Positions 22,586 to 37,835 of a DNA stretch of 64,000 nt are shown in pieces (the stretch's first letter is position 1; every line of letters begins with the position of its first letter). Made by a program: the position numbers and the translations under genes. Under the pieces are notes generated by a model. The model was not told where the DNA came from, made no database searches, and saw only the letters and a list, made by a program, of their open reading frames with translations. Source of the DNA: Tetrahymena thermophila SB210 (Eukaryota > Ciliophora > Oligohymenophorea > Hymenostomatida > Tetrahymenidae); the NCBI RefSeq assembly GCF_000189635.1, contig NW_002476180.1, forward strand, positions 1 to 64,000, given 5' to 3'.

Positions 22586-25500
22586 TCAAACTACTTGAGC
22601 ATTTGAAGCTACAAAAATGTATCCTTCTCTTAGACTAACTTAAATTTCTGAGATTTCAAGACTTTTAACCACCAAATCGTTAAGATTTATTGATAATTCG
22701 TCAAGTTTTTTATTTATTTCGGGAATAAAGAAGGTTATTATTTTATTTAATACTGAATGACCGAAAAATCTGAATAAAATTCCAGGATCAACTTCAATTT
22801 TAGTTGCCTAATAATTTAATGTGAGTAATTGAATTAAAATATTTGATTATAAAATATTTTAATTACTTCAAACTTTGAAATGTGGATGTCTTCTATGCCA
22901 AATTTAAGATGTTGATTCTCTTCATAAGCTTTGATAGAAAAACCAAATTCACAGTTTATAGTTAAGGCTGATATGATTTCTTCAGTTTAGTTGTCGTGAG
23001 GATTAGGAATTCTAACAAGAAGTTCAATTAAGGTTTCGATACTAGAAGAAATTGAGTTTGTACTAATTTTGATTATTGGATAAAAAAGAGGTTCAATGTG
23101 CAAATCCAGCTTAGCATCTTTACCATATTTATAGTATAGATCAGGTAAAGTCCATTTAAAAGCCTCAGGAGTGAATGAAAAATTCTTTACTATTTTTAAA
23201 AATAGAAAATTTTGATTTATAAAAAAATATTTTTTCAAGTTAGAATGATAAATATTTACCTTAATGAAGCATTTCATATGTGATATCAAAGTTATATCTT
23301 CCTTTTACATAATCTTAATAAGCAAAATAGATGGCAGATTTTAGAGTATATTCGTGGATCATGATTTCAAGATCATAGTAATTTGTACTGAAATCAGGAA
23401 GAGAAGGAGCATAAAAAGGAGGTAATCTACTACTGTCAGAAATACCTGTTGGGAAGAAAAAGAATGTTGTCTAAAACTCAGTAAATTAAGGATTAACTAA
23501 TGGTGCTATTGTTTATTAAAGGTCTAGAGATAGATTAGTTTTATTAATAACTAAAATTTTTTATAAATGTAGAGGTAATTATTTCTCCATCATTTCATAG
23601 ACAATATTATACATTTTATAAATAACAATTTTTTTTAAAGAAATGTCAAAAAAAGTCCATTCAAAAAAACCAAGATTAAAACAAATAAAGTCTAGGAATG
23701 TTGAGTCTGGACGTGGTACCACATTAAGACCATATTATAAACCGACTACTTAAACGGTCATTTAATTATTTTAGTCTAGGTAAATTTACACTTTTACTTC
23801 TAAATTTGTTATTTCTATTTCATAATGGAGGTCTAAATTCTTTTATTTATTTAATCATTTAAAATTAATTAATAATTCAAATCTTAAAAAAAAAAAAAAG
23901 CTTACTGTATCAAATAATGTAATATCTATACCAAAAATCTGTATAGTTTTATTCAATCCTAAATTCCCTAATCCTTTCACAAAAATTTTCAAAATCCTTA
24001 AACTAAATAGCCCATCATCAGTTCCTTCTAATTCTATATTGTTAGCATTTGTTTCAATAGAGTTTATTTTGAAATTATTCAAACTACATTTGATTGTTAA
24101 TAAATAAAAACTTATATTAGGAACTTCCATACCTCTAATACCTTAAGTAATAATTTCAACAGCTTTATACTTAAGTTTATCAAAAATTCTATTTTAAATT
24201 CTAAGTTTCATTGCTGGTTAAAGTTAATTAGGATCTTTGTTTATGTTATGGATTATTAAATCTGTTTATGTAGAGATATGATTAGGAGCTATATCAGTAT
24301 TGCTATTGGTGAATTCAACATTACCAGCAGGAATTAACTCAATTCCTTTTTAAAACTTTAGAAAATTAGTTAATCTTGGAATTGATTCTATGAAAAATCT
24401 TTCTACAGCTATCTTTATCATTTCTGCATCTAAAGGTATGCTTTGAATTCCTTATTTCACAGTTTTGAAACCTTTAATTTGAGCTCCATCAAAATATAAA
24501 AATAGCTATTTTTATTTTTAGTTTGAGAAATTAAAATAAAATTATTTTTGGAAAAATATTTTACTTTGTTTATGTCAATTATCATAGATAGTTCGAAGTA
24601 AGCTAAAATATCAAATGAGCCAACTAAAACCTAACCGTTTGGAGTATTAACAAGGATATTCATCAATATTTCAACTTTAGTAACTACTTTTGGTTCTCTT
24701 AAGAAAAATACCTCTCCAAGAATTGTAGTTTTAGGATGAGTAATACATTCAAATTCTATGTTAATTGGTAAATCATCTCCAAAATATTACTTTAATCCAG
24801 GTATTAATTATTCAAGGTTAAAGACTGTGAGTTTTTGTTTGATCTCCATTGGGATAGACTCATTAGTTAAAACATGCTTAAGCTAATTTTATTAAAAAAT
24901 ATTTTAAATAAATGAGAAATAATTGATTGCTTTAAGATAATTATTTCAAAAAATATATTTTTTTACCATGCCTGCTTAATGCATTGCATAAAACAGAGAA
25001 TTGAAAAAGTATTCGTTAACCATCAAAGTCTCTTCTTGTCTGTGAAACAATTCGTCTTATTTAGGAAAAGCAGTAGGATGTCCTATATTTGGTCTAGATT
25101 TAGCAACTTTGTTGTTATAAAAGAACATATTCCTTTCAATCAGGATTTTGTTACCAACAATCGTAGGTAATTTGGTAAGGTTACGATCTAGACTAATATT
25201 TTCATAAACTTATAGGTCACACAACCATGAATTCAAAAATTCAGTCAATTAATTCTTAAAACTGATAGTAATTACTGCGAGTATTGAGTCAAGAGGAATA
25301 TTTTCTATTTAAAATATAAAATTTAAATAATTATATTAAAAATAAAAATATTTTAAATTTACTAAATTTTTAAGGTAATTGTACTTCAATATAATCTTCA
25401 TTTGTTGATAGCAGATAAGGATCAAAAAATCCAACAGGAATAGTATAGTTTTTTATGTCAATCCTAGACATAGTAAAGTTAGTGTAGACATAGATTTTAC

Positions 25501-25963
25501 CTTATTCGTTAAATAGTAGTTAGAATTTAATTTAAAAATCAGCATTATTTGTAGTAGCAGGAATTTTATAAGCTCTTCCTTACACATTTAAATCACACTC
25601 TAAAGAAAAAAATGCATTCTTTGAGTCTAAAATGTAAGTAGTATCATTTACTTAGGTAAGAGTAGTAAATTTAGGATCAGCTTTAGCCTCTTTCATATAG
25701 AGCTTAAAGTGAACTTAGAGATCTTCCATAGTATCATTAGAAGTTGCTATAGGTGTATTAGCAAAGTCTGGATCAAATTGGTGTAAAGTAATATTTTATA
25801 TTACTAAATCTGTAAAAGCCTAAATAGACAAGAAGGTTCTACCAGCAGGGCCAAATACATCATCACTAGGAGGGTAGTAATGTGTGTGAATCCAACCATA
25901 AGCTGAACTTGTGGCGATGGCAAAAATTAAAGCCATCATAATATACCTTTAAGTATTTTTCAT
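22586..25963 (-). CDS. Secreted tandem BPI/LBP/CETP-like lipid-binding protein
   Basis: Seven exons: 25963-25363, 25304-24967, 24882-24565, 24505-23906, 23839-23260, 23189-22867 and 22807-22586 (TGA), 993 aa. Residues 10-22 (MALIFAIATSSAYG) are a signal peptide, so it is probably secreted or vesicular. The first half has a divergent N-barrel, then a C-barrel start resembling the BPI pattern (VNEYFFNSLFYAMHQAGM). From about residue 520 a second unit starts with a BPI N-barrel signature (QPAMKLRIQNRIFD...GMEVPNI) and continues to its own C-barrel. BPI-fold proteins bind lipids in a tubular cavity. There is no internal Met plus signal sequence, so two fused units in one polypeptide is more likely than two genes. 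Family call is from pattern only. Confidence 0.72.
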
Positions 25964-27568
25964 TTTATATTACTTTTTTTTGAAATAATTAATTATAATT
26001 GTTTTCTAAATCCAATAGATACTTCCATTTAAACTATCCAGCTTCAACGTTTTTCAAAATAAAAATTAATTTTTATTAAGTAATAGCTAAAAAAGCATAT
26101 TTTCAAAGTAAGTTGATTGTTAAAATTCTGAAAGATCATAATACCTAATATTATAATAAAAAGATAAAAATATACCATCAAAATATTTGAATCATCCTTT
26201 TTACATTAAAGCTAAAAATTAATTAGCCTCAAAGAAATCAGAAAGAACGATTAAGCAAAAATAATAAATTAAGAGAGAATCTGTGATTTGAATTCTAAAA
26301 CAATTATTTTTCATTAAATTAATTAGTTATATGTTATTTCAATTGAATATTTTATTCATCTTGCTATATATTTCTTAAATACACTGAATCAAAGATGCTT
26401 TGTTTTATATTTTGATATAAACAATTTGCTAAATTTAACATATGTAATCTACTTTTACGAATGTATTTATAATAAAAATATTATTAATCTTGTAAAACCA
26501 CACAATAACTTATTAGACTTACCTAATATCTAAATAAGTAAATATTTATATAAAGCTTTATTGAATTTATTTCTGCTCTAATGAGTTCAATCAAAACTTT
26601 AGGATGTTAGATTATGAGTGGTTTTTGATTAATAATCAATGAATCCTTGATTGAATAAATAAAACAAACATAATGACCAAGGATACAAATTTCATTTTTT
26701 AAATTAAAAATATAAAATCATATAATTAAAATTCATTAATGATTTTAATATCATTAAATATGGTAAATCCAGAAAAAAATGGCATTAAAATGTTTAAACT
26801 AATGTTTTTCTTAGTTTATTTTACTCTTTCATAATTTCTCCTTTGAACTATTTTTATGATTCTTTTTTATCCATCCATATCCAAATTTGATATACGTAAT
26901 CTAATTATCTAAATAAATTTGAAGCAAAAATATTAATAAACTCGTATAAAAATAATCTTATATAATACTGAATTTGAATGGAATAATTTATTTTGTTAAA
27001 TCAATTTTTGTTAGACCTTAATTAATTTATCTAGATTTGTGATCTATTATATAAATACCCTTAAAACAACACACATTTTTTTGTTTAAAGTTAATCTCAA
27101 ATAAATATATGGAGTCAATAGTCTATTCAGCCTAACTTACTTAATTTTAGATCAATATGTACCTATCATATTACAAAAAATATCCTTTAAGCAAACAATT
27201 TATTTCTACAGCAAATTAATTCTAAAACTTATTGCTTATCAAATTTTATTTATATCTAAATAAAAAATGAGATATCTTAAACTTCTATTAAAGGGTATTA
27301 TTAAAATATAATATTTTTTAAATAATAATTTATTTGGGCACTCAAAACGGAGTATTTATTATTTTATTTATTGAAATTTTTATTTAAAGTAAATAATTAA
27401 TCAAATCTTCAATAAAATAAAAATAAAAATATACAAATAAATAAATAAGTAATTTTTTTTATTTTAGATTTTATTTTATAAATTAGTTTTTATACTTTAT
27501 TTTCCTGTAAATAAATTAACACTAGAAAATAAATTTTTGCTCTCTACTTCTAAATTGTCATATATTTT
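25964..27568. other. Intergenic, no gene seen
   Basis: A 1.6-kb AT-rich spacer holding the promoter of the double-BPI gene on the left and the 3' UTR of thioredoxin reductase (with its SECIS) on the right. No coding frame supported. Confidence 0.55.
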
Positions 27569-27612
27569 TCAGAATTTAATCCCTGTTTTACAGTTTAGAC
27601 TAAATTCGTCAT
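27569..27612 (-). promoter_or_regulatory. SECIS element (form 2) in the TrxR 3' UTR
   Basis: On the minus strand, 94 nt after the TrxR stop codon: ATGA (27612-27609), then a 10-bp helix GAATTTAGTC / GATTAAATTC with one G-U pair, and UGA at 27571-27569 on the other side, giving the non-canonical ATGA/TGA core. Twelve nt after the first core is the unpaired AA (within TAAA), followed by a mini-stem CTGT/ACAG around an A-rich loop. This is the eukaryotic form 2 SECIS layout, which recruits SBP2 and EFSec to decode UGA as selenocysteine. Basal helix I is weak. Confidence 0.88.
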
Positions 27613-27705
27613 TTTCCATATTAGATAAATTAACTTTGTTTTCAATTAAATAATGCTAATTTATTATTAAATGGCATGACAAGAAATAGAGGGCCTTCAT
27701 GCAGC

Positions 27706-29953
<2,248 letters not shown>

Positions 29954-31188
29954 AAATTTCAACCAAATAAATATTATTATAAATTATAGTAAATAATTGT
30001 CAAGGATTATTTTTGGAAAGTTCCTTAAAATTGTGTAAATTTAATAGAAATTTTAAAGATTAATTTTTAATGTAAAATAGAATAAAAAATAAAAATATAA
30101 ATTCAAAATATTTTTTCTAATTCTAATTTAAAAAAAGCAATTAACAGAAATTATTAATTTTAACAATTTAATATTTTTATTAATATTTTAGAATAATATT
30201 TTTTTCTTAGAATTATATCGAAATAATATAATTAATTAATCCCAAAAACAAACTCAAATAATGTATCTAAAGAAAAAAAAACAATTAATTCTTTTACAAA
30301 ATAGAATTGAGAATTCTTAATTTTCTGTTTAATATAAAATAGATGAAATTGAAGATATTTTTAATCTTTCCCTCTAAGTATTTCATACTTAATTTTTAAT
30401 AAATTTTATTTAATTTAAATAAAAATATCTTTAATTTTTAAACAATAAAATACTAACACTATAAATTAGTAGAGTGATTTATTAAAAAAAATTAATTGAA
30501 TTAAATATTTGATTGTGTCAAATTGGAGATAAATTTTTTGATAACGAGTGATTAATTACATACACATCAACAGAAATAATATATAAATGAAGTTAATTTG
30601 GATAAAATGCAAAATGTTTGTTTATTTTTTGTTTGTTTGTTTGTTTATTTGTTTGTTTGATTGTTTGTTGTTTTTAATGTATTTATTTATTTCTTTATAT
30701 TTAATATAATTATAAATATAGCATGAATTAGTTTTATTTTAGAGCTATTTATTATCATTAAAAATATTGCTTCATTAGATGTTTGATAGTTTTGTTCTTA
30801 TTAGCTTGCTAATGTTTAAATAAATAAATAGTAATATTATAAGATTAGCAAGTTTGATTTTATTTAAGGTATTACAAAGATTTATTTATTTATTGTCATT
30901 ATTATTTTTTATTTTAATCAGATTTAAGTAGAGGGAGTAATAAATATACCAAGCAAGAATGCATTTTAATTATTATGATTAGTTGTTATTTAATATTCAA
31001 TGAATAAATGAATGAATGAGGAAGGAAGGATTCATTCACTAGTAAAGTAATTAATTAAAAATTTACAAATAAATTTAAATATGAGGAGTTAAGTAATTAA
31101 TAGCTAGCTAAAGCAGCTAATCTTTTATTATTATTAAAAATTAGCTAATTTAATTTTTATTTTGGAATTATACTAAGCAATTTCTTTC
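29954..31188. other. Intergenic with a TTTG microsatellite
   Basis: AT-rich spacer. Positions 30615-30675 hold an imperfect (TTTG)n run interrupted by TTTA and GATT units. A TATTTATT-type low-complexity zone follows to about 31030. No coding frame supported. Confidence 0.55.
30615..30675. repeat. Imperfect (TTTG)n microsatellite
   Basis: About ten TTTG units with a few single-base interruptions, in the spacer between TrxR and the RABL3 gene. Confidence 0.85.
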
Positions 31189-32815
31189 TCACTCTAAATT
31201 AGAATGAGGAAGAACAAGCTCATCTTCGCTTTTTCTAAAAGTAGTATAAATAATTTCAGTAATGCGCTCTTTGATAACAATAACCCTTGAGGTTAAATTA
31301 AAAACTTGATTTTACCAAGCTTTTTTATATTCAGAGAATTAATTAACTTCTAAAACGATTTGCATAAAGTTTTTATCTTCTTCAATTATTCTTTTATTCT
31401 TATAATTATCATTATTTAAGCAGTATTTTTAGGTGTTTTTGTTGAGACCGCTTAAGAGTTCTTATGGATTGTATTCACTTTAACCTTAAAATGAAAATAA
31501 AGAAGAATTAGTTGATTGTTTCATATTTTTCATTGTCTTTTCAATGCAGATTTCACTTAAAAATAAATGGAACATGGACATTTCTACTTTTTAATTTGAG
31601 CTTTCAATGTTGTTAGCGTTTAAAAAGATAAGGTTCTCTCCACGTGTGCACTTAAACATTTTATTTAGTTAGTTAAGTAACTTTTATTTTATTTAAGCTT
31701 AATATTTAGATGGTATTTAATCAGTTTTTGTCCCAATCAATAAAAAGGGAATCTACCACACACAGGCATAGTCCTTTTTACTTTAACTGTTATGGAATAT
31801 AGCCATTAGCCACTTGTAAAAGTTTTTGAATGTATTTAAATTAGTCAAATCAAAAAAGAATAAGATTGCATCTAATTTTTGTAGTTTATTCCTAATAAAG
31901 ACATTCAAAAACTCTCTCTATTTATTTTCTCCTGCCATGTCTATAAACTAAACAGTGTATTCTTCTTAGTATTATAGCTATTTTAAGACAAAAAAAAATT
32001 TATTAAATATATTACTTAATTTTATAGTTAAAATTTGCACTTAATTTTACTATAATAAACTTTAAATTGTTGAATTAACTAAAAAAAAATAGCTCATAAA
32101 ATGTTTTAAGAGAATTGGATTCTTAAAAATGTTTAAATTTTACTAAAAAAATTCCAAAGATGCGTTTAAAATATTCATTTACAAACTCAAAAATTTATCA
32201 AAATGAATTTGGAATTTAAAAAGCATGAAGTGCTAAAAAGTTTAAAATCAAAAAACAATGTTTAAAATTATGTTCATTATTGTTTGATTGAAATAAATTA
32301 TGAAGAAAAAATGTATAAAATAATGAAATAATTTTTACTGAATCATTTTATTTTGTTTCAGTGATAAGAGCTTTGGTGTTAGGAGTATGATAGCAGACAT
32401 GAATATCACAACCAATAGTTTTATTTACTTTTTATTAAGTAAAATTATCGTTGGATTTATAATTCAAATCGTACTACTATGAACAGTAATTCTTTAAGAA
32501 AGTAGTCTTCCCAATATGAGAATCTCCAATTGCCAAAATTTTAAGCTTCTTCTTTTACTTGAGACATTTTCTCTCTACGTCGTTTTGTGAATACATTTAT
32601 TACGTTTTCTTATTTTCGCAAATTTATTGTTTTGATAATTTATTAAATTTTTGATTAGATTTACAATCGATACAAGCAACCTATTCCCTCTGATTTTCTT
32701 CTATTTTTTTTTACAAACAAGTTTTTTGTTAGCTTTTTTTTTCCTTAGCAATTTGTTATGCCTCTAACATCTTCTCAATGCCAATTCGTTTGTCGTTTAA
32801 AAGGATAGATACCAT
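31189..32815 (-). CDS. RABL3: RABL3-type small GTPase with N-terminal extension
   Basis: Exons 32815-32339 and 31977-31189, intron 32338-31978 (361 nt), stop TGA 31191-31189, 421 aa. The GTPase fold begins near residue 93: KILAIGDSHIGKTTFL (P-loop), TIGCDIHVCYHT (switch I; RABL3 has a VGC.VDV motif here), FIDMAGE (G3), LLIGTKTDQIPSKY (G4; TKxD as in RABL3). A C-terminal 150-residue tail has no prenylation CAAX or CC motif, as in RABL3. The N-terminal 90 residues are Lys/Gln-rich with CIDCKSNQ. They are continuous with the GTPase in one frame. A second Met at residue 76 could be the true start. RABL3 is implicated in trafficking and Ras processing in animals. Confidence 0.8.
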
Positions 32816-34570
32816 TTTACTTAACTAATAATTAAATAAATAAATTAAGTAATGTCTTATATTATCATTAATTTCAATCACAAATACTATTTTTACCTCT
32901 AAATCAATAAAAAGATTAAACCAAACTGAACGAATGAATGAATATGCAAACATTATTATCTACGAAATTTTCGCTGATGTAGAAGCGATATTACCGAAGA
33001 ATTTGTATGGGAAATTAGATAATATAGATTAATTTAAATAAAATATTAAATCTAAAAACTTTTATTTATAATTTTAAAGCCAAAATTTTGTGGTTCACAT
33101 ATTCTCTAAAGCTAAATACTTGTAGAATAATTAATTTTTTTTTGCCTCCTATTTGGTATGGCTAGAAAATATTAATATTTTTAGTTATATTTAATCTATT
33201 CTTTTTAATGTAGAGTAAAAACAATAAATTAATTTATTAGAAGAAAATTAAAATAAGCTTAAAAAGTTAGCAAATAAAGATTATTTATATTGTCATATAG
33301 TTTACTTACTTTTTAGATGATTGTAACCCTTTTTATATAATACTTAAAAGCTAATTAGAATATCAATTTAATTTAAAAAAAAATTAACAGTATTTAAAGC
33401 AAAGTATTTTTTATTTTTCTTTCAGTATTTTAAACTACTTTAGCACCATATTAATACATAATTCATTTTTTTAGAATCAGACTTATTTAATGTTCACTTT
33501 TTTACTATATTTGATTTAAATTAAATTTGATCTATCTACTTTCTATTTTATAAACTCATAAAATAGGTAGCTAAATAAATAAATAATAGTTTATTAACTG
33601 ATAATTTTAAAATAGAAGCGCAATTTTTAAATTTGAAATTAAAATTTTGATATGATAAAAAGTATTTATCCAAATTTATTTTAATTTTATTAAATAAAAT
33701 AACAAGAAATTAAATTTTTACTATTTGAAATATTTTAATGGTTGAAACTAATTTAAATTAATATGAATATAATTTTATAAAAGCATTTCTAAAATGCTTA
33801 TTTTAACTTTTACAATTAATTTAATTAAATTATTAAATGAAATTTAATCTTTCTTTCATAAGAAAAGCTAAAAAATAAAGTTTTAACATATTTATTATTT
33901 GCTGCTGAGAAAAATAATTTAAACATTTTTTAAATGAAAATTAATAATCAAACTTCATCTAGATTTATTTGTTGTTTTATTTAAATTTTTTTATTAAATT
34001 CTTTTCTCAACCTATTTATAAAAATTATATGATTTATATTATATTCTTTTTATTAATCTAAGTTTATTTAAAACATATTTATTTCTTCATTATTATTATT
34101 TTTAGCACTTAAATTCAAAATTTAAATTTATTTTTTCTTAAATTTAAGATTTAAATAATTAATTTTTTATTAATAAATAATTGCAAAGATAATTTCAATT
34201 TTGCTAATTTTAATTGGTATATTCTTTTAAAGAAGTTGATTTTTTTTATAAAATTCTGAGAAGATACTTTCTTTTAAATATTAATGAATAACTAATAATA
34301 CTAAAATTTATAAATATAAAAACTTCTAAATTAACTGAAAATACACTTTAAAAGTTTATTTTTAATTTAGTTTTTTGTCATTTTTAACAATTTAGTAAAT
34401 GAAAATAATTAAAATTAATAATTTTGAAAAAAAAAACAAATTTAAACTAAAATAATTAAAAAATTAATTAAAATAATTGCTATAAATTAAGAATATATAT
34501 GAATGAAATTGACAAATTTATATTTAAAAAACTAATTTATATATAGCAGTAAGTAAGTAATACAAAAATT
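32816..34570. other. Intergenic, one weak coding candidate
   Basis: AT-rich spacer between the RABL3 5' end and the first Kazal gene. A 128-codon frame at 32934-33320 (+) starts in a small GC-richer patch but I cannot support it as a gene. See findings. Nothing else seen. Confidence 0.5.
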
Positions 34571-35071
34571 TCAGTTTAATAAATTAAATATTAAATCTAT
34601 TTTTTCATCCTGATCTAATTTTTATTTTTCATCGAATATTACTTGGCATGATTGAGGAATGTAATAAGAAACATTTTCATCAATACATGCTAAGCATGAG
34701 TTAGAATATGTTTAACTCAAAGATTAATTTAAGGTAAAAGTTTTGTTATCAAAAACACCGCAAACAGGTCTATACTCTTTTGTACATGTGTCATTTTAGC
34801 TATCATCAGGATGGCAGAATATTGCTTATTTAGGATACTCTTCACATTCTCCTAAAGCATAAAATTCTATTTTTCCTGAAATACAGGCTTCACATTTATT
34901 TGAAAAAGTTTTATAAAATTATTCTATTTAGCCAATTGAATTTTGAACCACTCCACAAACAGGTAAATATTCTTTAGTACAAAAACTTAAATTTTTTTGA
35001 GAATCTTCACATTTAAAATTAGCTGCTTTGCATAAGCAAACGATCAGGGCAAGAAAAATTACCTTCATCAT
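34571..35071 (-). CDS. Secreted double-Kazal protein 1 (array member 1)
   Basis: Single exon, ATG 35071-35069 to TGA 34573-34571, 166 aa. Signal peptide MMKVIFLALIVCLCKA. Domain 1 has CTKEYLPVCG and NKCEAC, domain 2 has CTKEYRPVCG and NSCLAC, each with the Kazal spacing C-x7-C...C-x2-C. The reactive-site P1 residue (second after the Cys of CT-x-E) is Lys in both, which suggests trypsin-like targets. It is one of the most divergent members and has a 25-residue acidic/Lys tail (ending DLIFNLLN) the others lack. Kazal domains inhibit serine proteases. Activity here is inferred. Confidence 0.85.
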
Positions 35072-36231
35072 ATTTTATATTTAGTCTATTTTACTTATTG
35101 TATTCCTTTATTTTGATGTTTTAATTCAATTAATAATTATAATTTTCAATTTCAATTTTGTAAATTAATTTAAAGAAAAAATTTACCCAAAAATCATAGA
35201 TTCTAATTTGATTATTATTTCAAATGTAAGGGACATTTAAAGATTAAGAAATTTATTAAATTTTTACTATATTAATTACCTTCAAAATTATAGTTTTTTT
35301 TAGAAAATAGTTTTCTTTACAAAAATTTTATTAAAAATATTGAAATAATAAGCACTAAATACTTTAATTTATGATGAAAATATTTTTTCTTTTTATAACA
35401 ATGAAATAAATATTAAATTATTATAAAATTATAGTGGAAAGTTTCTTATTTTTTTACAGTGTGAGTTTGGTGGGAATCTATTTCATGAATGAAAATTAAA
35501 TTAGTATAAAATAGAATTAATTGCGCGTATTTTATAGCATAGACTTTTAAAGTTATGAAATCATTAATACTAATTTATAAAAAAGCGCATAATTGCTTTT
35601 TATTAAAATTTTGAAAACTAAGCCATCGAAAATAATTAAATCTTTTTGATGAATTAATTAAATCGAAATTCTTTTATGGAAATAGACTTCATTCTGATTA
35701 TTAAATTAATTCAATATTTCCACATAAATCATTCATGTATTATTTCTTATATAAATTACTTCATAAACTAAAATAGAATATTTAATTTCATAAATTAACT
35801 ATCATATTAAATATTTTTATGAAGATAATAACAATACTTTTATTTACAAGGATATCAAAAAACATCTGTCTTATTAACAATTGTTTATCATATTTAATTT
35901 TATATCCACACTAACTCAGTTAATTAAAATACTTCCTTTAATATTTTTGTCCATAAAAATCCTATAAGTTCATGAGAAAAGCAAAATTAATTTGTTTTTG
36001 ATATTTATTTCCTAATTCACATTTGTTTTATATGCTTATTTATAAAGAATTTTCTGAAATATATTTTTTATTTTTAGCTTTAAAAATATTGCTAATGAAC
36101 TAAAATAGTAAAATTTTTTATGAATTTAATAAAATCATAACTTTATATATAGATGTAAGATAAAATACTAAAATTCCATTTTATTTATAATTATTTTAAG
36201 CAAATTTAAGAAATTTTGTAGGACTTCAATT
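35072..36231. other. Intergenic within the Kazal array
   Basis: AT-rich spacer between array members 1 and 2. Nothing coding seen. Confidence 0.55.
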
Positions 36232-36696
36232 TCATTCTGAGTTGTTGCCAGAAGGTAACTTCATTTCTTCACAGTTGCCAGGAACAAGGTAAGCAACATG
36301 TTCATTAATGCAGGCAGAGCACTTGTTAGAATAATTCATACCACAAGGGAAACGGAAACATTAGATGGATTAGTCAAATAAACCACAAACAGGGAAGTAT
36401 TCTCTGGTGCAAGCCTTGTTCAAGTGAGCATCAGGATGACAGAAAGTAGCTTCCTTGGGGTATTGTTCACATTCTCCAGTAATATAGAATTCAACATCCT
36501 TATCAGCACAAGCACTGCACTTGTTTCCATAAGTAGCAACAGTTTATGAGAATCTATTGTTAGAATTAATCTTGACACCGCATACAGGCATGTATTCCAT
36601 GGTACAGAATTCAGCCTTCTTTTGTTCAGCAGTACATTTAATGTTGGCAGCAGTGCATACACCAAGGATGACGATAGCAATAAGAATTTTGTTCAT
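36232..36696 (-). CDS. Secreted double-Kazal protein 2
   Basis: Single exon, 154 aa, stop TGA 36234-36232. Signal peptide MNKILIAIVILGVCTAA. Domain 1: CTMEYMPVCG ... YGNKCSAC, P1 Met. Domain 2: CTREYFPVCG with an extra Cys pair (IQCFRFPCG) and NKCSAC, P1 Arg. It is closer to member 7 than to its neighbours 3-6, sharing TAANIKCT, TYGNKC and NYSNKC. The tail is Glu/Asn-rich. Probably a secreted or lumenal protease inhibitor. Confidence 0.87.
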
Positions 36697-37835
36697 TTTT
36701 ATTTAAGATTTAATTTTTGTTTTACTATTTTTTTTTTTAATTAATTTTCTTTATAAAATTGATCAAGTATTGGCTGCTTTTGAAATTAAAAGATTCTGAT
36801 TAAAAGTTCAATAAATAATTGTAAAATTAGTAAAGTAATAAATTTCATCTATAGCAAAAACAACAATCAGAATTTATTAAATTTTATTTATATTAAAGTA
36901 ATTTAGACTCTCCTATCTAAATTTTTGACTCCTTTCTATTTCATGATAGTTTCAACTTAATCTGATTTTAGTTATACCAGATATCCCACCTGAGATAAAA
37001 TTCAGTGTTTATATTAATTTATACTCTTCTTGTAAAATTTAGCTTACATTAGCTCAATAAGTATTAAGTTTGCAACTAAAAGATACTTAGGATTAGTAAT
37101 ACTCAAATTTATTACTCAATATGAGAAATTACATCGATTTTATACCATCTATAAGTTTTTAATACCCTTCAAAAGACAATCAACTTAACTTTATATTTTT
37201 ATTAACAAGAGGTCAAAATATAATTTTCTAATACACCATGTAGCAATTTCTATTTTTAAAATAAATATTTCTGCATCTTTGCTCTAGAATGTTTTTATTT
37301 TGCAATTTTTATTTTAAAAAAACTTGCTTTAATTTAAACAAGAAGAAAATATTTGATATCAACTTATTTATTTATTTATGATTTATTTCATGAAATAGAA
37401 AGTATCTCAACAAGTATTAAATATTTTATTAAATAGATTCTAATGAATTTATTTAAATTTTTCTTCATACATGAACAAATTAATACATATTTTAAAATAA
37501 GATATGACACAAAACTTTAACATTCAATTTGTATAAAAAGTAAATTAATTTTTTTTAACCTCATTTGACATTTTTATTTATTTCTATTTTCAATATAGTT
37601 ATAAAATTTGTTTTGACTTTAAAATAAAACCACTTATTAAAAAAATTACAAATTTGTAGTAAAGTGTTTTTTATATAGATCTCTTATTAATCTCATCATA
37701 TTTATATATATAATTATAGTTTTTTTATAGGTTCTTATTTAAAATACCAAAAATTTAAAATTATATTGCAAACAGTTAAATATGTAGATAAAATACGATA
37801 AAATACTAAAGTTATAATTTATTTATTTGTTTAGA
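36697..37835. other. Intergenic within the Kazal array
   Basis: Spacer between members 2 and 3. The 5' flank of member 2 has the TTAATTAATT element at 36737-36750 shared by other members. GATAAAATACTAAA downstream of member 3 (about 37791) is shared with member 4. No gene. Confidence 0.55.
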
